The notes under the pieces: model-generated
Told to the model about the DNA's origin: nothing
The model's database searches: none
The model's input: the letters and a program-made list of their open reading frames with translations, nothing else
Part shown: in pieces, positions 33,451 through 41,792 of the stretch
Layout: each line of letters begins with the position of its first letter
Position numbering within the stretch: the stretch's first letter is position 1
Translations under genes and position numbers: made by a program
NCBI RefSeq assembly: GCF_022678485.1
Contig: NZ_JALBYP010000026.1
Location: 186,001-250,000, forward strand
Direction: 5' to 3'
Source of the DNA: Aliiroseovarius sediminis
Lineage (GTDB): Bacteria > Pseudomonadota > Alphaproteobacteria > Rhodobacterales > Rhodobacteraceae
DNA length: 64,000 bases

Positions 33451-35232
33451 ATGACAACAGATCAGATCATCCTTTTTTCGCTTTTCGCTGCTGTGTTCGG
33501 AATGCTCCTTTGGGGCCGGTATCGCTATGACCTTGTGGCATTCGCGGCGCTGATGCTGGGGGTGGTGCTGGGGGTGGTGCCGACCAAAGATGCGTTTTCC
33601 GGCTTTGGGCACCCAGCAACGTTGATTGTCGCACTAGTCTTGGTGGTGTCAGCGGGTCTGGTGCGGTCGGGCGCGGTGTTTCTGATCACCCGCACGTTGG
33701 TGGATGCGTCACGGTCGTTAGGCGCGCACATTGCTCTGATGGGGGCCATTGGCGGCGTCTTGTCGGCTTTCATGAACAACGTGGCGGCCTTGGCTTTGTT
33801 GATGCCTGTCGACGTACAGACCGCCCGCAAAGCAGGCCGCGCACCGGGGTTAAGCCTGATGCCTCTGTCCTTTGCGACCATCCTTGGCGGCATGGTCACG
33901 CTGATCGGCACACCGCCCAACATCATCATTGCCTCGATCCGTGGTGAAGCATTGGGCGAGCCATTCCATATGTTCGACTTCGCCCCCGTCGGCAGTGTGA
34001 CAGCGATTGCAGGGCTGGTGTTCGTCGCGCTGATCGGTTGGCGCTTGATCCCGCAAACGGACACAGCCAAAACGAACGCCGACCCGATGGAGGCGTTCGG
34101 ACTTTACGTCGCCGAACTGACTGTGCCGGAAGAGTCGAAACATATCGGCAAGAGGTTGCAGGATCTTGTCGAAACCGCCGAGAAAAACGACGTCGCCATC
34201 CTTGGGCTGGTGCGCGACAACAAGCGGCGCTATGGCACACAGCGGGCGACGAAATTGGCCGCCGGCGATGCACTGGTGCTGGAAGCACGGCCCGAAGCCC
34301 TGGACGAATTTCGCGCGGCCCTTGGGCTGAGCTTCACCGATGCTGAACGGGAAGAAAAGCTGCGTGCCGATGGCGATGGGCTGTCCAAGATCGAAATCGT
34401 CGCCCCTGTCAACGCTCGCATCGTGGGCAAGACTGCGCAATCCGTGGGGCTGCACTGGCGACAACGCTCGGTTCTGCTGGGCATTTCGCGATCCGGCAAA
34501 CGCATCACCAAGCAGGTCCGCAAGACAAAGGTCCAGCCCGGCGACATTCTTCTGCTGCTGGTCCCCAAAGGGGCCGAAGCGGATGTCACAGACTGGCTGG
34601 GCGGTCTGCCCTTGGCCGAACGCGGGCTGACCGTCACGCAGGACGACAAGGTTTGGCTGGCCATCGGTCTGTTTGGCTCAGCGGTGGCCGCCGCCAGCTT
34701 TGGCTTGGTCTATCTGCCTGTCGCACTGGGGCTTGTCGTGGTGGGGTATACCCTGACAAAGATTGTGCCCTTGGAAGAACTTTATACTCATATCGAATGG
34801 CCGGTGGTGGTTCTTCTGGGGTCGATGATCCCGCTTGGCGCGGCGCTTGAGACCTCGGGTGGGACGGAATTGATTGCAAACGCGTTGGTCAGCGTCACGC
34901 AGGGTCTGCCTGCATGGGTGGTTCTGACCGTTCTGATGATCGTCACGATGAGCTTGTCAGACGTCCTGAATAACACCGCCACCACCATCGTCGCCGCCCC
35001 TGTCGGCATCCAGATGGCACAGACGCTTGGCAAGAACCCCGATCCGTTCCTGATGGCGGTCGCGGTCGCGGCCAGTTGTGCGTTCCTGACGCCCATCGGG
35101 CACAAGAACAACACGCTGATCCTTGGCCCCGGTGGATACAAGTTTGGCGATTACTGGCGCATGGGCTTGCCGTTGGAGGTGTTAGTGGTCGCGGTATCAA
35201 TTCCCGCCATTCTGGCGTTCTGGCCATTGTAA
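33451..35232 (+). CDS. SLC13 family permease with TrkA-C-like domains (forward copy)
   Basis: A 593-residue inner-membrane protein: five to six N-terminal helices, a cytoplasmic insert holding two TrkA-C (RCK_C) domains (about residues 215-390, including VPEESKHIGKRLQDL and VNARIVGKTAQSVG), and a second set of helices. The loop LSDVLNNTATTIVAAPVGIQMA resembles the sodium/substrate motif SNT of DASS/SLC13 carriers, and the N-terminal half has FMNNVAALALLMPV. Likely substrates are anions such as sulfate or dicarboxylates. It ends 12 bases from a convergent paralogue of almost identical length. Confidence 0.9.
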   Translation: MTTDQIILFSLFAAVFGMLLWGRYRYDLVAFAALMLGVVLGVVPTKDAFSGFGHPATLIVALVLVVSAGLVRSGAVFLITRTLVDASRSLGAHIALMGAIGGVLSAFMNNVAALALLMPVDVQTARKAGRAPGLSLMPLSFATILGGMVTLIGTPPNIIIASIRGEALGEPFHMFDFAPVGSVTAIAGLVFVALIGWRLIPQTDTAKTNADPMEAFGLYVAELTVPEESKHIGKRLQDLVETAEKNDVAILGLVRDNKRRYGTQRATKLAAGDALVLEARPEALDEFRAALGLSFTDAEREEKLRADGDGLSKIEIVAPVNARIVGKTAQSVGLHWRQRSVLLGISRSGKRITKQVRKTKVQPGDILLLLVPKGAEADVTDWLGGLPLAERGLTVTQDDKVWLAIGLFGSAVAAASFGLVYLPVALGLVVVGYTLTKIVPLEELYTHIEWPVVVLLGSMIPLGAALETSGGTELIANALVSVTQGLPAWVVLTVLMIVTMSLSDVLNNTATTIVAAPVGIQMAQTLGKNPDPFLMAVAVAASCAFLTPIGHKNNTLILGPGGYKFGDYWRMGLPLEVLVVAVSIPAILAFWPL

Positions 35233-35244
35233 GGTCAGCGCGGC

Positions 35245-37023
35245 CTATAGCGGCCAGATGAACGGGATCAGGAACGAAGCCAGCACGCCCACCGACAGAT
35301 TCAGCGGAATACCAACCCTTAGGAAATCCGAGAACTTATAGCCGCCCGGCCCATAAACCAGCGTGTTTGTCTGGTATCCGATGGGTGTCGCGAAACTGGC
35401 AGACGCCGCCACCATCACCGCCACGACCAAGGGGCGGGGGTCCAGCCCCAGCGCGTTGGCAAGACCGATCGCGATGGGCGTCACAACGACCGCCACCGCA
35501 TTGTTTGACACAAGCTCGGTCAGGATCGACGTCAGCAGATAGATCGTCCAGACGATCAGGAACGGCGGTAATTTGCCCAGAAAGGGCGCGACCCCTTCGG
35601 CGATCAGACGCACGGCGCCGGACCCTTCCAGCCCGGCCCCGATGGCAAGCATGGAAAAAATCAGAACAAGCAGGCGACCGTCCACGGCGCCAAACGCCTC
35701 GTCCGCGTCAATGCAGCGGGTCAGCAGAACAAGGGCGACCGCAAGGATAGCCAGAAGGAAAATCGGCGCCACGCCGAACCCTGCCAACACCACCAACCCG
35801 ACCAGCGCGGCAATGGCGATGGGGGCATGGTCACGCCGGTATTCACGGCCTGACGGTCTTGAGACATCCAATAGCCCCATATCCTGCGCCAGCCGCTGAA
35901 TATCCTCGGGCGCACCCTCAAGTAACAGAGTGTCTCCGACGCGAACGACCAGATCATCCAGCTGCCGCCCGATATTCTGGTTCTTGCGATGCACAGCCAA
36001 GGGATAAACACCATATCGCCGACGCAGACGCATTCTGCCAAGCTGCTTTCCGACCATGCCGCAATCGGGCGTAATCAACACCTCGACCGTCGAAGTTTCC
36101 ACCGCCGACAACTGGTCCACGCGTCGCAGGCTTTTGTCGCGTTGCAGGCTAAGCAGCTCGGCCATCCGGGTGCGCAGAACCACCCGGTCGCCAACTTGCA
36201 AAGTCACGCCGTCCAAATCGCGTCGCAGGGACGCATCGCCCCGGATCAGGTCAACCAGCCGCACACCTTCGCGTTTAAACAATTGCACACCGTTCACTTC
36301 GCGCCCGATCAGGTTGCTGTCGGGGGGGATGACTGCCTCGGTAAAGAATTTCTTGCGCGACCGGTCAGACAGCATCGTTGCCATGCTGTCACGGTCGGGC
36401 AGGATACGCGGAGCGATGAAATACAGATAGAACATGCCCCACGCGACCAGCGCCAGACCCAACGGCGTGACCTCGAAGATCGAGAACGGCGCAAGCCCGT
36501 TAGCGCGTGCCACACCATCGACCAGTAGGTTCGTCGATGTCCCGATCAGCGTCAGTGTGCCCCCCAGAACCGCCGCATAGCTTAGCGGGATCAGCAATTT
36601 CGACGCTGACCTGCCGATTTTTTTGGCCAGTTGCACAAAGACCGGGATCATCACCACGACCACCGGGGTATTTGACACGAAAGCCGACGCGACAACGACG
36701 AAGCCCATCAGCGCCGACAGGGCGATAGCAGGGCTTTTTTCGGCTCGTCGTTCGGCGATTTGGGTAAACCAGCGAAGCGCCCCGGTCCGCACAAGCGCGC
36801 CCATAACGATGAACATCGCGGCGATGGTCCAGGGGGCAGGGTTTGACAGCACCGCAAGCCCTTCAGTGTAATCCAGAATTCCCAGGATCAGCATGGCCGC
36901 AACCCCGCCGATTGCCACGACCTCGGTCGGAAAGGTTTCGCGCAGAAACATCACGAACATGCCAACGACGATCAGCAAAGACAGGATGGCCTGCGTTGTA
37001 TCGCCGAATTCAAATAGCCCCAT
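35245..37023 (-). CDS. SLC13 family permease with TrkA-C-like domains (reverse copy)
   Basis: A 592-residue protein with the same architecture as the forward copy: N-terminal helices with FVSNTPVVVVMIPVFVQLAKK (SNT motif), two TrkA-C-like domains (about residues 210-385, with IPPDSNLIGREVNGVQLFKREG and TPDCGMVGKQLGRMRLRRRYG), then C-terminal helices with ELVSNNAVAVVVTPIAIGLA (second SN motif). It keeps both SN(T/N) motifs more faithfully than its neighbour. The pair probably arose by divergence of a family rather than recent duplication, because they differ throughout. Anion symport is the family role. Confidence 0.9.
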   Translation of the reverse strand: MGLFEFGDTTQAILSLLIVVGMFVMFLRETFPTEVVAIGGVAAMLILGILDYTEGLAVLSNPAPWTIAAMFIVMGALVRTGALRWFTQIAERRAEKSPAIALSALMGFVVVASAFVSNTPVVVVMIPVFVQLAKKIGRSASKLLIPLSYAAVLGGTLTLIGTSTNLLVDGVARANGLAPFSIFEVTPLGLALVAWGMFYLYFIAPRILPDRDSMATMLSDRSRKKFFTEAVIPPDSNLIGREVNGVQLFKREGVRLVDLIRGDASLRRDLDGVTLQVGDRVVLRTRMAELLSLQRDKSLRRVDQLSAVETSTVEVLITPDCGMVGKQLGRMRLRRRYGVYPLAVHRKNQNIGRQLDDLVVRVGDTLLLEGAPEDIQRLAQDMGLLDVSRPSGREYRRDHAPIAIAALVGLVVLAGFGVAPIFLLAILAVALVLLTRCIDADEAFGAVDGRLLVLIFSMLAIGAGLEGSGAVRLIAEGVAPFLGKLPPFLIVWTIYLLTSILTELVSNNAVAVVVTPIAIGLANALGLDPRPLVVAVMVAASASFATPIGYQTNTLVYGPGGYKFSDFLRVGIPLNLSVGVLASFLIPFIWPL

Positions 37024-37058
37024 AGGTCGTCCCTGTTCGGTTCATCAACGCAGTCTTG

Positions 37059-37074
37059 CCCGGTGCGCACCGGG
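37059..37074. promoter_or_regulatory. Perfect 16-base palindrome upstream of the SLC13 gene
   Basis: CCCGGTGCGCACCGGG is fully self-complementary and lies 36 bases before the start of the reverse SLC13 gene, between it and the ymdB-like stop at 37140. It may be an operator or, as RNA, a short hairpin with no T-run. Its function is not shown. Confidence 0.45.
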
Positions 37075-37139
37075 TGAGCAAGCGCGGTTTTACACAGAAC
37101 ACGGATCTTGGAACATCAAAATGGCGCGGCAAACAGGGA

Positions 37140-37964
37140 TTATGCCTGATCCAGAGGCGTCGATTGCGCCAGCCGTCCACCTTCGCGGATCATCTGAACG
37201 CGGGTCGCCTTGCCAGTGCGGTCGTCAGTTTCGACATAGAGGCCGGACAAAGTCGCCTCGCCTGCCGCGGGGGTAAAGCGCGACTTCGACATGCCGGTGA
37301 TAAAGCGACGCAGGGGTTCTTCTTTCTGCATCCCGATCACGCTGTCATAATCGCCGCACATGCCGGCATCCGACTGAAACGCCGTGCCTTTCGGCAGGAT
37401 TTGCGCATCTGCGGTGGGCACATGGGTATGGGTGCCGACAACGATGCTGGCGCGCCCGTCGCACCAGTGGCCCATACCCATCTTTTCGGATGTGGCCTCG
37501 CAATGGATGTCGACCAGCGTGGCCTGAACGGCACCGCCAAGGGGGTGGCGTTTCAGCACAGCATCGACGGCCGAAAACGGGTCGTCAAAAGGGCGTTTCA
37601 TGAACACCTGACCCAATGCCTGCGTCACAAGGATCTTGCGTCCACGCGCATCGGAAAACACCCGCGCGCCCGTGCCAGGCGCATCTTTCGCGTAGTTCAA
37701 AGGGCGAATGATACGTGGTTCTTGCTCGCAAAAGGTCAGCATCTCGCGTTGATCGAATGCGTGATCGCCCAGCGTAATCACATCTGCGCCCGCGTCCAAA
37801 ACAAGGCGCGCATGGGCGGCGGTCAGGCCGGCCCCTCCGGTTGCGTTTTCACCGTTGATCACGACGAAATCCAGCTTCCACGCTTCGCGCAGACCTTTCA
37901 GCCGTTCGGTCACAGCACGCCGACCCGCGCGCCCCATGATGTCGCCAAGAAAAAGTATCTTCAT
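37140..37964 (-). CDS. TIGR00282/YmdB family metallophosphoesterase
   Basis: A 274-residue cytoplasmic enzyme starting MKILFLGDIMGRAGRRAV (metal-binding Asp in GD). NGENATGGAGLT has the second metal ligand, TLGDHAFDQRE the conserved Asp/His, and DIHCEATSEK and GTHTHVPTAD the last His ligands. Bacillus YmdB hydrolyses 2',3'-cyclic nucleotides; the alphaproteobacterial role is not established. The frame is open to 38210, but ATG 37964 gives the exact family start. It follows the 5-formyl-THF cyclo-ligase gene on the same strand, a pairing common in alphaproteobacteria. Confidence 0.92.
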   Translation of the reverse strand: MKILFLGDIMGRAGRRAVTERLKGLREAWKLDFVVINGENATGGAGLTAAHARLVLDAGADVITLGDHAFDQREMLTFCEQEPRIIRPLNYAKDAPGTGARVFSDARGRKILVTQALGQVFMKRPFDDPFSAVDAVLKRHPLGGAVQATLVDIHCEATSEKMGMGHWCDGRASIVVGTHTHVPTADAQILPKGTAFQSDAGMCGDYDSVIGMQKEEPLRRFITGMSKSRFTPAAGEATLSGLYVETDDRTGKATRVQMIREGGRLAQSTPLDQA

Positions 37965-38016
37965 GGCCCCAGCCCTAGTGCGGATAAACCAGCAGGGCAA
38001 GCCCAAGCGTCGCGGC

Positions 38017-38586
38017 TTAGACCCAATGCACACCTTCATCGGTGACAATCGCATCCAACCGCTGATCGGTAGGCTCAAGCGGCACCATGTCCACCTCTTG
38101 CGCGCTATAAGCATAGCCGATCGCCAGCGTCGGGCGTTTGGCACGCAACCCTTCAAGCGTGCGATCATAGAAGCCGCCACCATAGCCCAGCCGGCCCCCG
38201 TTGCGATCAAACGCCAGAAGGGGAACGATCAGAACCTCAGGTTCGATAAATTCGAGCTTTGCCGGAACGGCCGCACCAAACGCGCCCTCGGCCATTTCGC
38301 AATCCGGAGTCCACAGCGCAAATCGCAAGGCCGACGCCTGCGCGCTGATTACCGGCACCCCGACCGGCCCATGCGCGGCCATCGCAGCCATCACGGGCAC
38401 CGGCGTAATTTCGGTGCGAATGGGCATATAGCCCGACAGCGGCCTGCCCTTGTACGGTGTCACCACGGATAAAAGATGCGCAACACCTGCGGCTGCGCGT
38501 GCTTCGCTATGCGCGCCTTTGCGGCGAGCAAACGCAGCCTTGCGTGCAGCCGCTTTTGTAATTGCCAGATCGCTATCGTCCGCCAT
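38017..38586 (-). CDS. 5-formyltetrahydrofolate cyclo-ligase
   Basis: A 189-residue ATP-dependent enzyme that converts 5-formyl-THF to 5,10-methenyl-THF (YgfA/FAU1 family). The N-terminal basic helix (AAARKAAFARRKGAH) precedes the conserved C-terminal motif RLGYGGGFYDRTLEGLR (about residues 134-150), which binds ATP and metal. I start at ATG 38586, overlapping the mgtE stop as ATGA; the longer frame is an out-of-family extension inside mgtE. 6S RNA is often near this gene in alphaproteobacteria, but I see no 6S-like structure here. Confidence 0.92.
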   Translation of the reverse strand: MADDSDLAITKAAARKAAFARRKGAHSEARAAAGVAHLLSVVTPYKGRPLSGYMPIRTEITPVPVMAAMAAHGPVGVPVISAQASALRFALWTPDCEMAEGAFGAAVPAKLEFIEPEVLIVPLLAFDRNGGRLGYGGGFYDRTLEGLRAKRPTLAIGYAYSAQEVDMVPLEPTDQRLDAIVTDEGVHWV

Positions 38587-39968
38587 CAAAGAAGCATCAC
38601 TGCAGCCAGTCCCAGAAAGGCAAAGAACCCGACAACATCCGTGACCGTGGTCACAAACGCACCCGATGCCAGCGCGGGATCGACACGGAAACGTTCCAGC
38701 ACGACGGGAATCATAACACCTGCCAGTCCTGCCACGACAAGGTTCACGACCATCGCAATCGCGATTACCAAGCCCAGCAGCGGCGTGCCAAACCACGCCA
38801 CGCCGACAATCCCCATAACCAGCGCAAAGATCAGCCCATTGATCAGGCCCACCGCCGCCTCGCGTCGGATGACACGCCAGACGTTGGCCGAGGTCAAGTC
38901 CTTCGTCGCCAGCGACCGCACTGCCACCGTCAGCGATTGAGTGCCCGCATTGCCGCCCATCGACGCCACAATCGGCATTAAAACCGCCAAGGCCACGAAT
39001 TGCGTGATCACATCTTTGAACTGCGCAATGACCAGCGATGCAAGGATTGCTGTCACAAGGTTAACCGCCAGCCACGGAAAGCGGCGTTTGGTGGTGTCGA
39101 TCACCCGGTCCGACAGGCTGCTTTCGCCAACACCGGCCAGACGCATGATGTCTTCTTCGTGTTCCTCGTCCAGAATGACCATCGCGTCATCAATGGTTAT
39201 CACACCCACCAGACGGTCATCCGCATCAACCACGGGCGCCGAAATCAAATGATACTGGTTGAACGCATAGGCGACCTCGCCTTCGTCCTGCATGACCGGA
39301 ATGGTGCGAAAGCTTTCTTCGGCGATGTCTACCATCTTGACCTTGCGGCCGCTTCCCATCAAGCGCCCCAGCGTCACATAACCCGTCGGTCGCATCCGTG
39401 GATCGACCAGAATGACGTGATAAAACTGTTCGGGCAAGTCCTCTTGATTGCGCAAAAAATCAATGGTTTGCCCGACATTCCAATGTTCCGGGACAAACAC
39501 CAGCTCGCGCTGCATCAGGCGGCCGGCGGATTCCTCGGGATAGGTCAGTGATTGCTCAACCACCGCGCGATCATCATCGTCCAATGCGCCCAGAACCGCC
39601 GCTGTCTGCGGTTCGTCAAGGTCTTCGATCAGGTCAACGACATCGTCGGTTTCCAGATCACGCACGGCCTCGGCCAGCACGTCGGGCATCATCGCGCCAA
39701 CGATTTCCTCGCGCAGACCTTCGTCAAGTTCCGACAGGATATCGCCGTCCAGCTCGCGCCCGTAAAGACGCACCAGCGCGACACGTTGTTCATGGCCCAA
39801 CTGTTCCAGCAAGTCAGCGATGTCGGCGGCATGGACGGGTTCAAGAGCGCGCACCAAGGCGTCCGAATCGTTGGCTTCCACCGCCGTCAGGACGGGCTGG
39901 AACAAACCTTCGATCAGTTCATAGGGGCTGTCTTCGGGCGCGTCGGCGCCTTGTGGTTCGTCCAGCAT
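38586..39968 (-). CDS. mgtE: Magnesium transporter MgtE
   Basis: A 460-residue Mg2+ channel. In order: the MgtE_N superhelical domain (about residues 20-140, with VHAADIADLLEQLGHEQR), a CBS pair (about 150-265, with FNQYHLISAPVVDADDRLVGVITIDDA), a connecting helix and five C-terminal membrane helices. LMPIVASMGGNAGTQSLTVAVRSLA, in the membrane part, contains the conserved GGNxGxQ that lines the Mg2+ site. The frame extends to 40019, but ATG 39968 has AGGAGGG in position. It is followed by the cyclo-ligase gene with a four-base overlap. The M-box type riboswitch sometimes found upstream of mgtE is not seen. Confidence 0.94.
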   Translation of the reverse strand: MLDEPQGADAPEDSPYELIEGLFQPVLTAVEANDSDALVRALEPVHAADIADLLEQLGHEQRVALVRLYGRELDGDILSELDEGLREEIVGAMMPDVLAEAVRDLETDDVVDLIEDLDEPQTAAVLGALDDDDRAVVEQSLTYPEESAGRLMQRELVFVPEHWNVGQTIDFLRNQEDLPEQFYHVILVDPRMRPTGYVTLGRLMGSGRKVKMVDIAEESFRTIPVMQDEGEVAYAFNQYHLISAPVVDADDRLVGVITIDDAMVILDEEHEEDIMRLAGVGESSLSDRVIDTTKRRFPWLAVNLVTAILASLVIAQFKDVITQFVALAVLMPIVASMGGNAGTQSLTVAVRSLATKDLTSANVWRVIRREAAVGLINGLIFALVMGIVGVAWFGTPLLGLVIAIAMVVNLVVAGLAGVMIPVVLERFRVDPALASGAFVTTVTDVVGFFAFLGLAAVMLL

Positions 39969-40095
39969 CCGCGACCCTCCTGATTGATCTGTGCGAACAT
40001 AGGGCATGGTTTGCACCATTGGAACCGCCAGAAACCGATTGCTTCATTAATTTTCCAACCGTAATCTGGCCGCTGGCATTGAGGCGAGGCACGAC

Positions 40096-41382
40096 ATGCA
40101 CCTTCTTCTGGGACAAACCATCACCTTTTCGGCCGACCCGTTCAAAGAACCCTTGGCTGGGTGCGCCAAACATGAACGTCGCGGCGCCGTGGCCATCGAC
40201 GGTGGCATGATCACCGATCTGGGACCGGCGGACGATCTGCGCACGAAATATCCGCAGGCACAGGTAACGGATTATGGCGATGCACTGATCTCGCCCGGTT
40301 TCGTGGATGCGCATGCGCATTATCCACAGACGGCGATCATCGCGTCATGGGGCAAGCGGCTGATCGACTGGCTGAACAGCTATACCTTTCCCGAGGAAAG
40401 CCGCTTCGGCGACCCTGCGCACGCTGCCGAGATTGCCGAGACATATTTTGATCTTGTCACCGCGGCGGGCACCACGACCACGGTCAGCTATTGCACCATC
40501 CACCCCGAAAGCGTTGACGCCTATTTCACCGCTGCTGCGGCGCGTGGGTTGCGGGTGCTGGGCGGTAAGACCTGCATGGACCGCAACGCGCCCGACACCC
40601 TGCAAGATACAGCACAAAGCGCCTATGACGACAGCAAGGCCTTGCTGGACCGCTGGCACGGGCGCGACCGTTTATCCTATGTCATCACGCCGCGCTTCGC
40701 CCCCACCTCGACACCCGAACAGCTTGACGCGCTAGGCGCATTGTGGGCCGAGAACCCGGACGTGCTGATGCAGACCCATATCAGCGAACAGCACGAGGAA
40801 ATCGCGTGGGTCGCGGACCTGTTCCCGGATGCGAAGGACTATCTTGATGTTTATGAGCGGTTCGGTCTGATCGGCCCCGGCGCCCTATTCGGTCATGCCA
40901 TTCACCTGACCGACCGCGAACGCGACCGGATTCGCGAGGTCGATGCAAGCCTGATCCATTGTCCGACCTCGAACCTGTTTATCGGGTCGGGGCTGTTTGA
41001 CATGGGAGGGCTGATGGAGCAGGGCCACAGGATCGGGCTGGCGACCGACACCGGCGGCGGGTCGTCCTTTTCGATGCTGCGCACCATGGCGGCGGCCTAT
41101 GAGGTCGGGCAGTTGGCCGGCACACCGCTCCACCCCGCGCAGCTTTGGTGGCTGGCGACAGAGGGATCGGCGCACGCGCTGCACATGGCCGACAGAATTG
41201 GCACCCTTGCCCCGGGGTCCGAGGCGGATCTGGCCGTGATCGACCTGTCATCGACACACGCCATCGCGCAACGCGCAGCGCGCGCCGAGGATATATGGCA
41301 AGCGATCTTCCCCACCATCATGATGGGCGATGACCGGGCGATCAAAGCCGTCTGGGCAAATGGGTCATGCCTTAAAAGCTGA
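40096..41382 (+). CDS. guaD: Guanine deaminase
   Basis: A 428-residue amidohydrolase that turns guanine into xanthine and ammonia. Metal ligands and family motifs: PGFVDAHAHYPQT (H73, H75), QTHISEQHEE (H228), FGHAIHLTDRE (H267) and ATDTGGGSSFSML (D318), plus CPTSNLFIGSGLF, which is specific for guanine deaminases. The 127 bases upstream separate it from mgtE and should hold the promoter. The other strand carries an 8-oxoguanine deaminase 400 bases away, so the locus handles normal and oxidised guanine. Confidence 0.94.
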   Translation: MHLLLGQTITFSADPFKEPLAGCAKHERRGAVAIDGGMITDLGPADDLRTKYPQAQVTDYGDALISPGFVDAHAHYPQTAIIASWGKRLIDWLNSYTFPEESRFGDPAHAAEIAETYFDLVTAAGTTTTVSYCTIHPESVDAYFTAAAARGLRVLGGKTCMDRNAPDTLQDTAQSAYDDSKALLDRWHGRDRLSYVITPRFAPTSTPEQLDALGALWAENPDVLMQTHISEQHEEIAWVADLFPDAKDYLDVYERFGLIGPGALFGHAIHLTDRERDRIREVDASLIHCPTSNLFIGSGLFDMGGLMEQGHRIGLATDTGGGSSFSMLRTMAAAYEVGQLAGTPLHPAQLWWLATEGSAHALHMADRIGTLAPGSEADLAVIDLSSTHAIAQRAARAEDIWQAIFPTIMMGDDRAIKAVWANGSCLKS

Positions 41383-41695
41383 CCAGAGCCACCCCGATCA
41401 GCACAAACGCCGCCCCGGCCAATTCCTGCCGCGACAGCCCTTCGCCAATGATGAAGGCATAGGCCAGCACCAGAAGGGATTCGGTGGCGATGATCGCGAT
41501 ATAGGCCAGCCCAAGTTCGACCTGCCTTAACAACAAGACTTCGAAGACAACGGTGCCAGCCAAAACAGCGACAAGAAGCGCCAGTGGTAACAGCGCAAAA
41601 CCATACGAAAAATGCTTCATCAAAATGGTCGACACCCCGTAACCAAGGGCCGCAGCCAGTGCTAAAAATGTTCTGTCACTCATTACGGAAAGCAT
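41372..41695 (-). CDS. Small multidrug-resistance/EamA-like membrane protein
   Basis: A 107-residue four-helix protein of SMR/half-EamA type (LGYGVSTILMKHFSYGFALLPLALLVAVLAGTVVFEVLLL, then LAYIAIIATESLLVLAYAFIIGEGLSRQELAGAAFVLIGVALV). It lacks the exact EmrE glutamate position in the first helix, so it is closer to a single EamA repeat that works as a dimer. ATG 41695 is used; ATG 41683 is possible. Its 3' end overlaps guaD by 11 bases on the other strand, and it lies downstream of the 8-oxoguanine deaminase gene, so purine export is a conceivable but unproven role. Confidence 0.72.
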   Translation of the reverse strand: MLSVMSDRTFLALAAALGYGVSTILMKHFSYGFALLPLALLVAVLAGTVVFEVLLLRQVELGLAYIAIIATESLLVLAYAFIIGEGLSRQELAGAAFVLIGVALVSF

Positions 41696-41713
41696 GGGAA
41701 ACCCATCCTTCCT

Positions 41714-41760
41714 GCGGTAATATCCGCCTGAGAGGTTTAAAATATCGACTATATTACCAC
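41714..41760 (-). promoter_or_regulatory. Predicted RNA hairpin before the SMR/EamA-like gene
   Basis: On the reverse strand GTGGTAATAT and ATATTACCGC form a ten-base-pair stem (one G-U) around a 27-base loop with CCTCTCAGG. It sits in the 97-base gap between the 8-oxoguanine deaminase stop and the small membrane-protein start. There is no T-run, so it is not a plain terminator. It matches no riboswitch that I know in full. Confidence 0.4.
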
Positions 41761-41792
41761 GTTTTCGCGCGGCCTCAAAATTGGCGGAGTAG

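Noticed and set aside
37965-38016. Short gap beside the folate cyclo-ligase gene checked for 6S RNA.
   Set aside because: Only 52 bases long and with no 6S-like long bulged hairpin.
41724-41737. CTCTCAGG motif on the reverse strand, reminiscent of the 3' half of a glycine riboswitch.
   Set aside because: The other conserved parts of the aptamer are missing and the downstream gene is not a glycine gene. Only the plain hairpin is reported.
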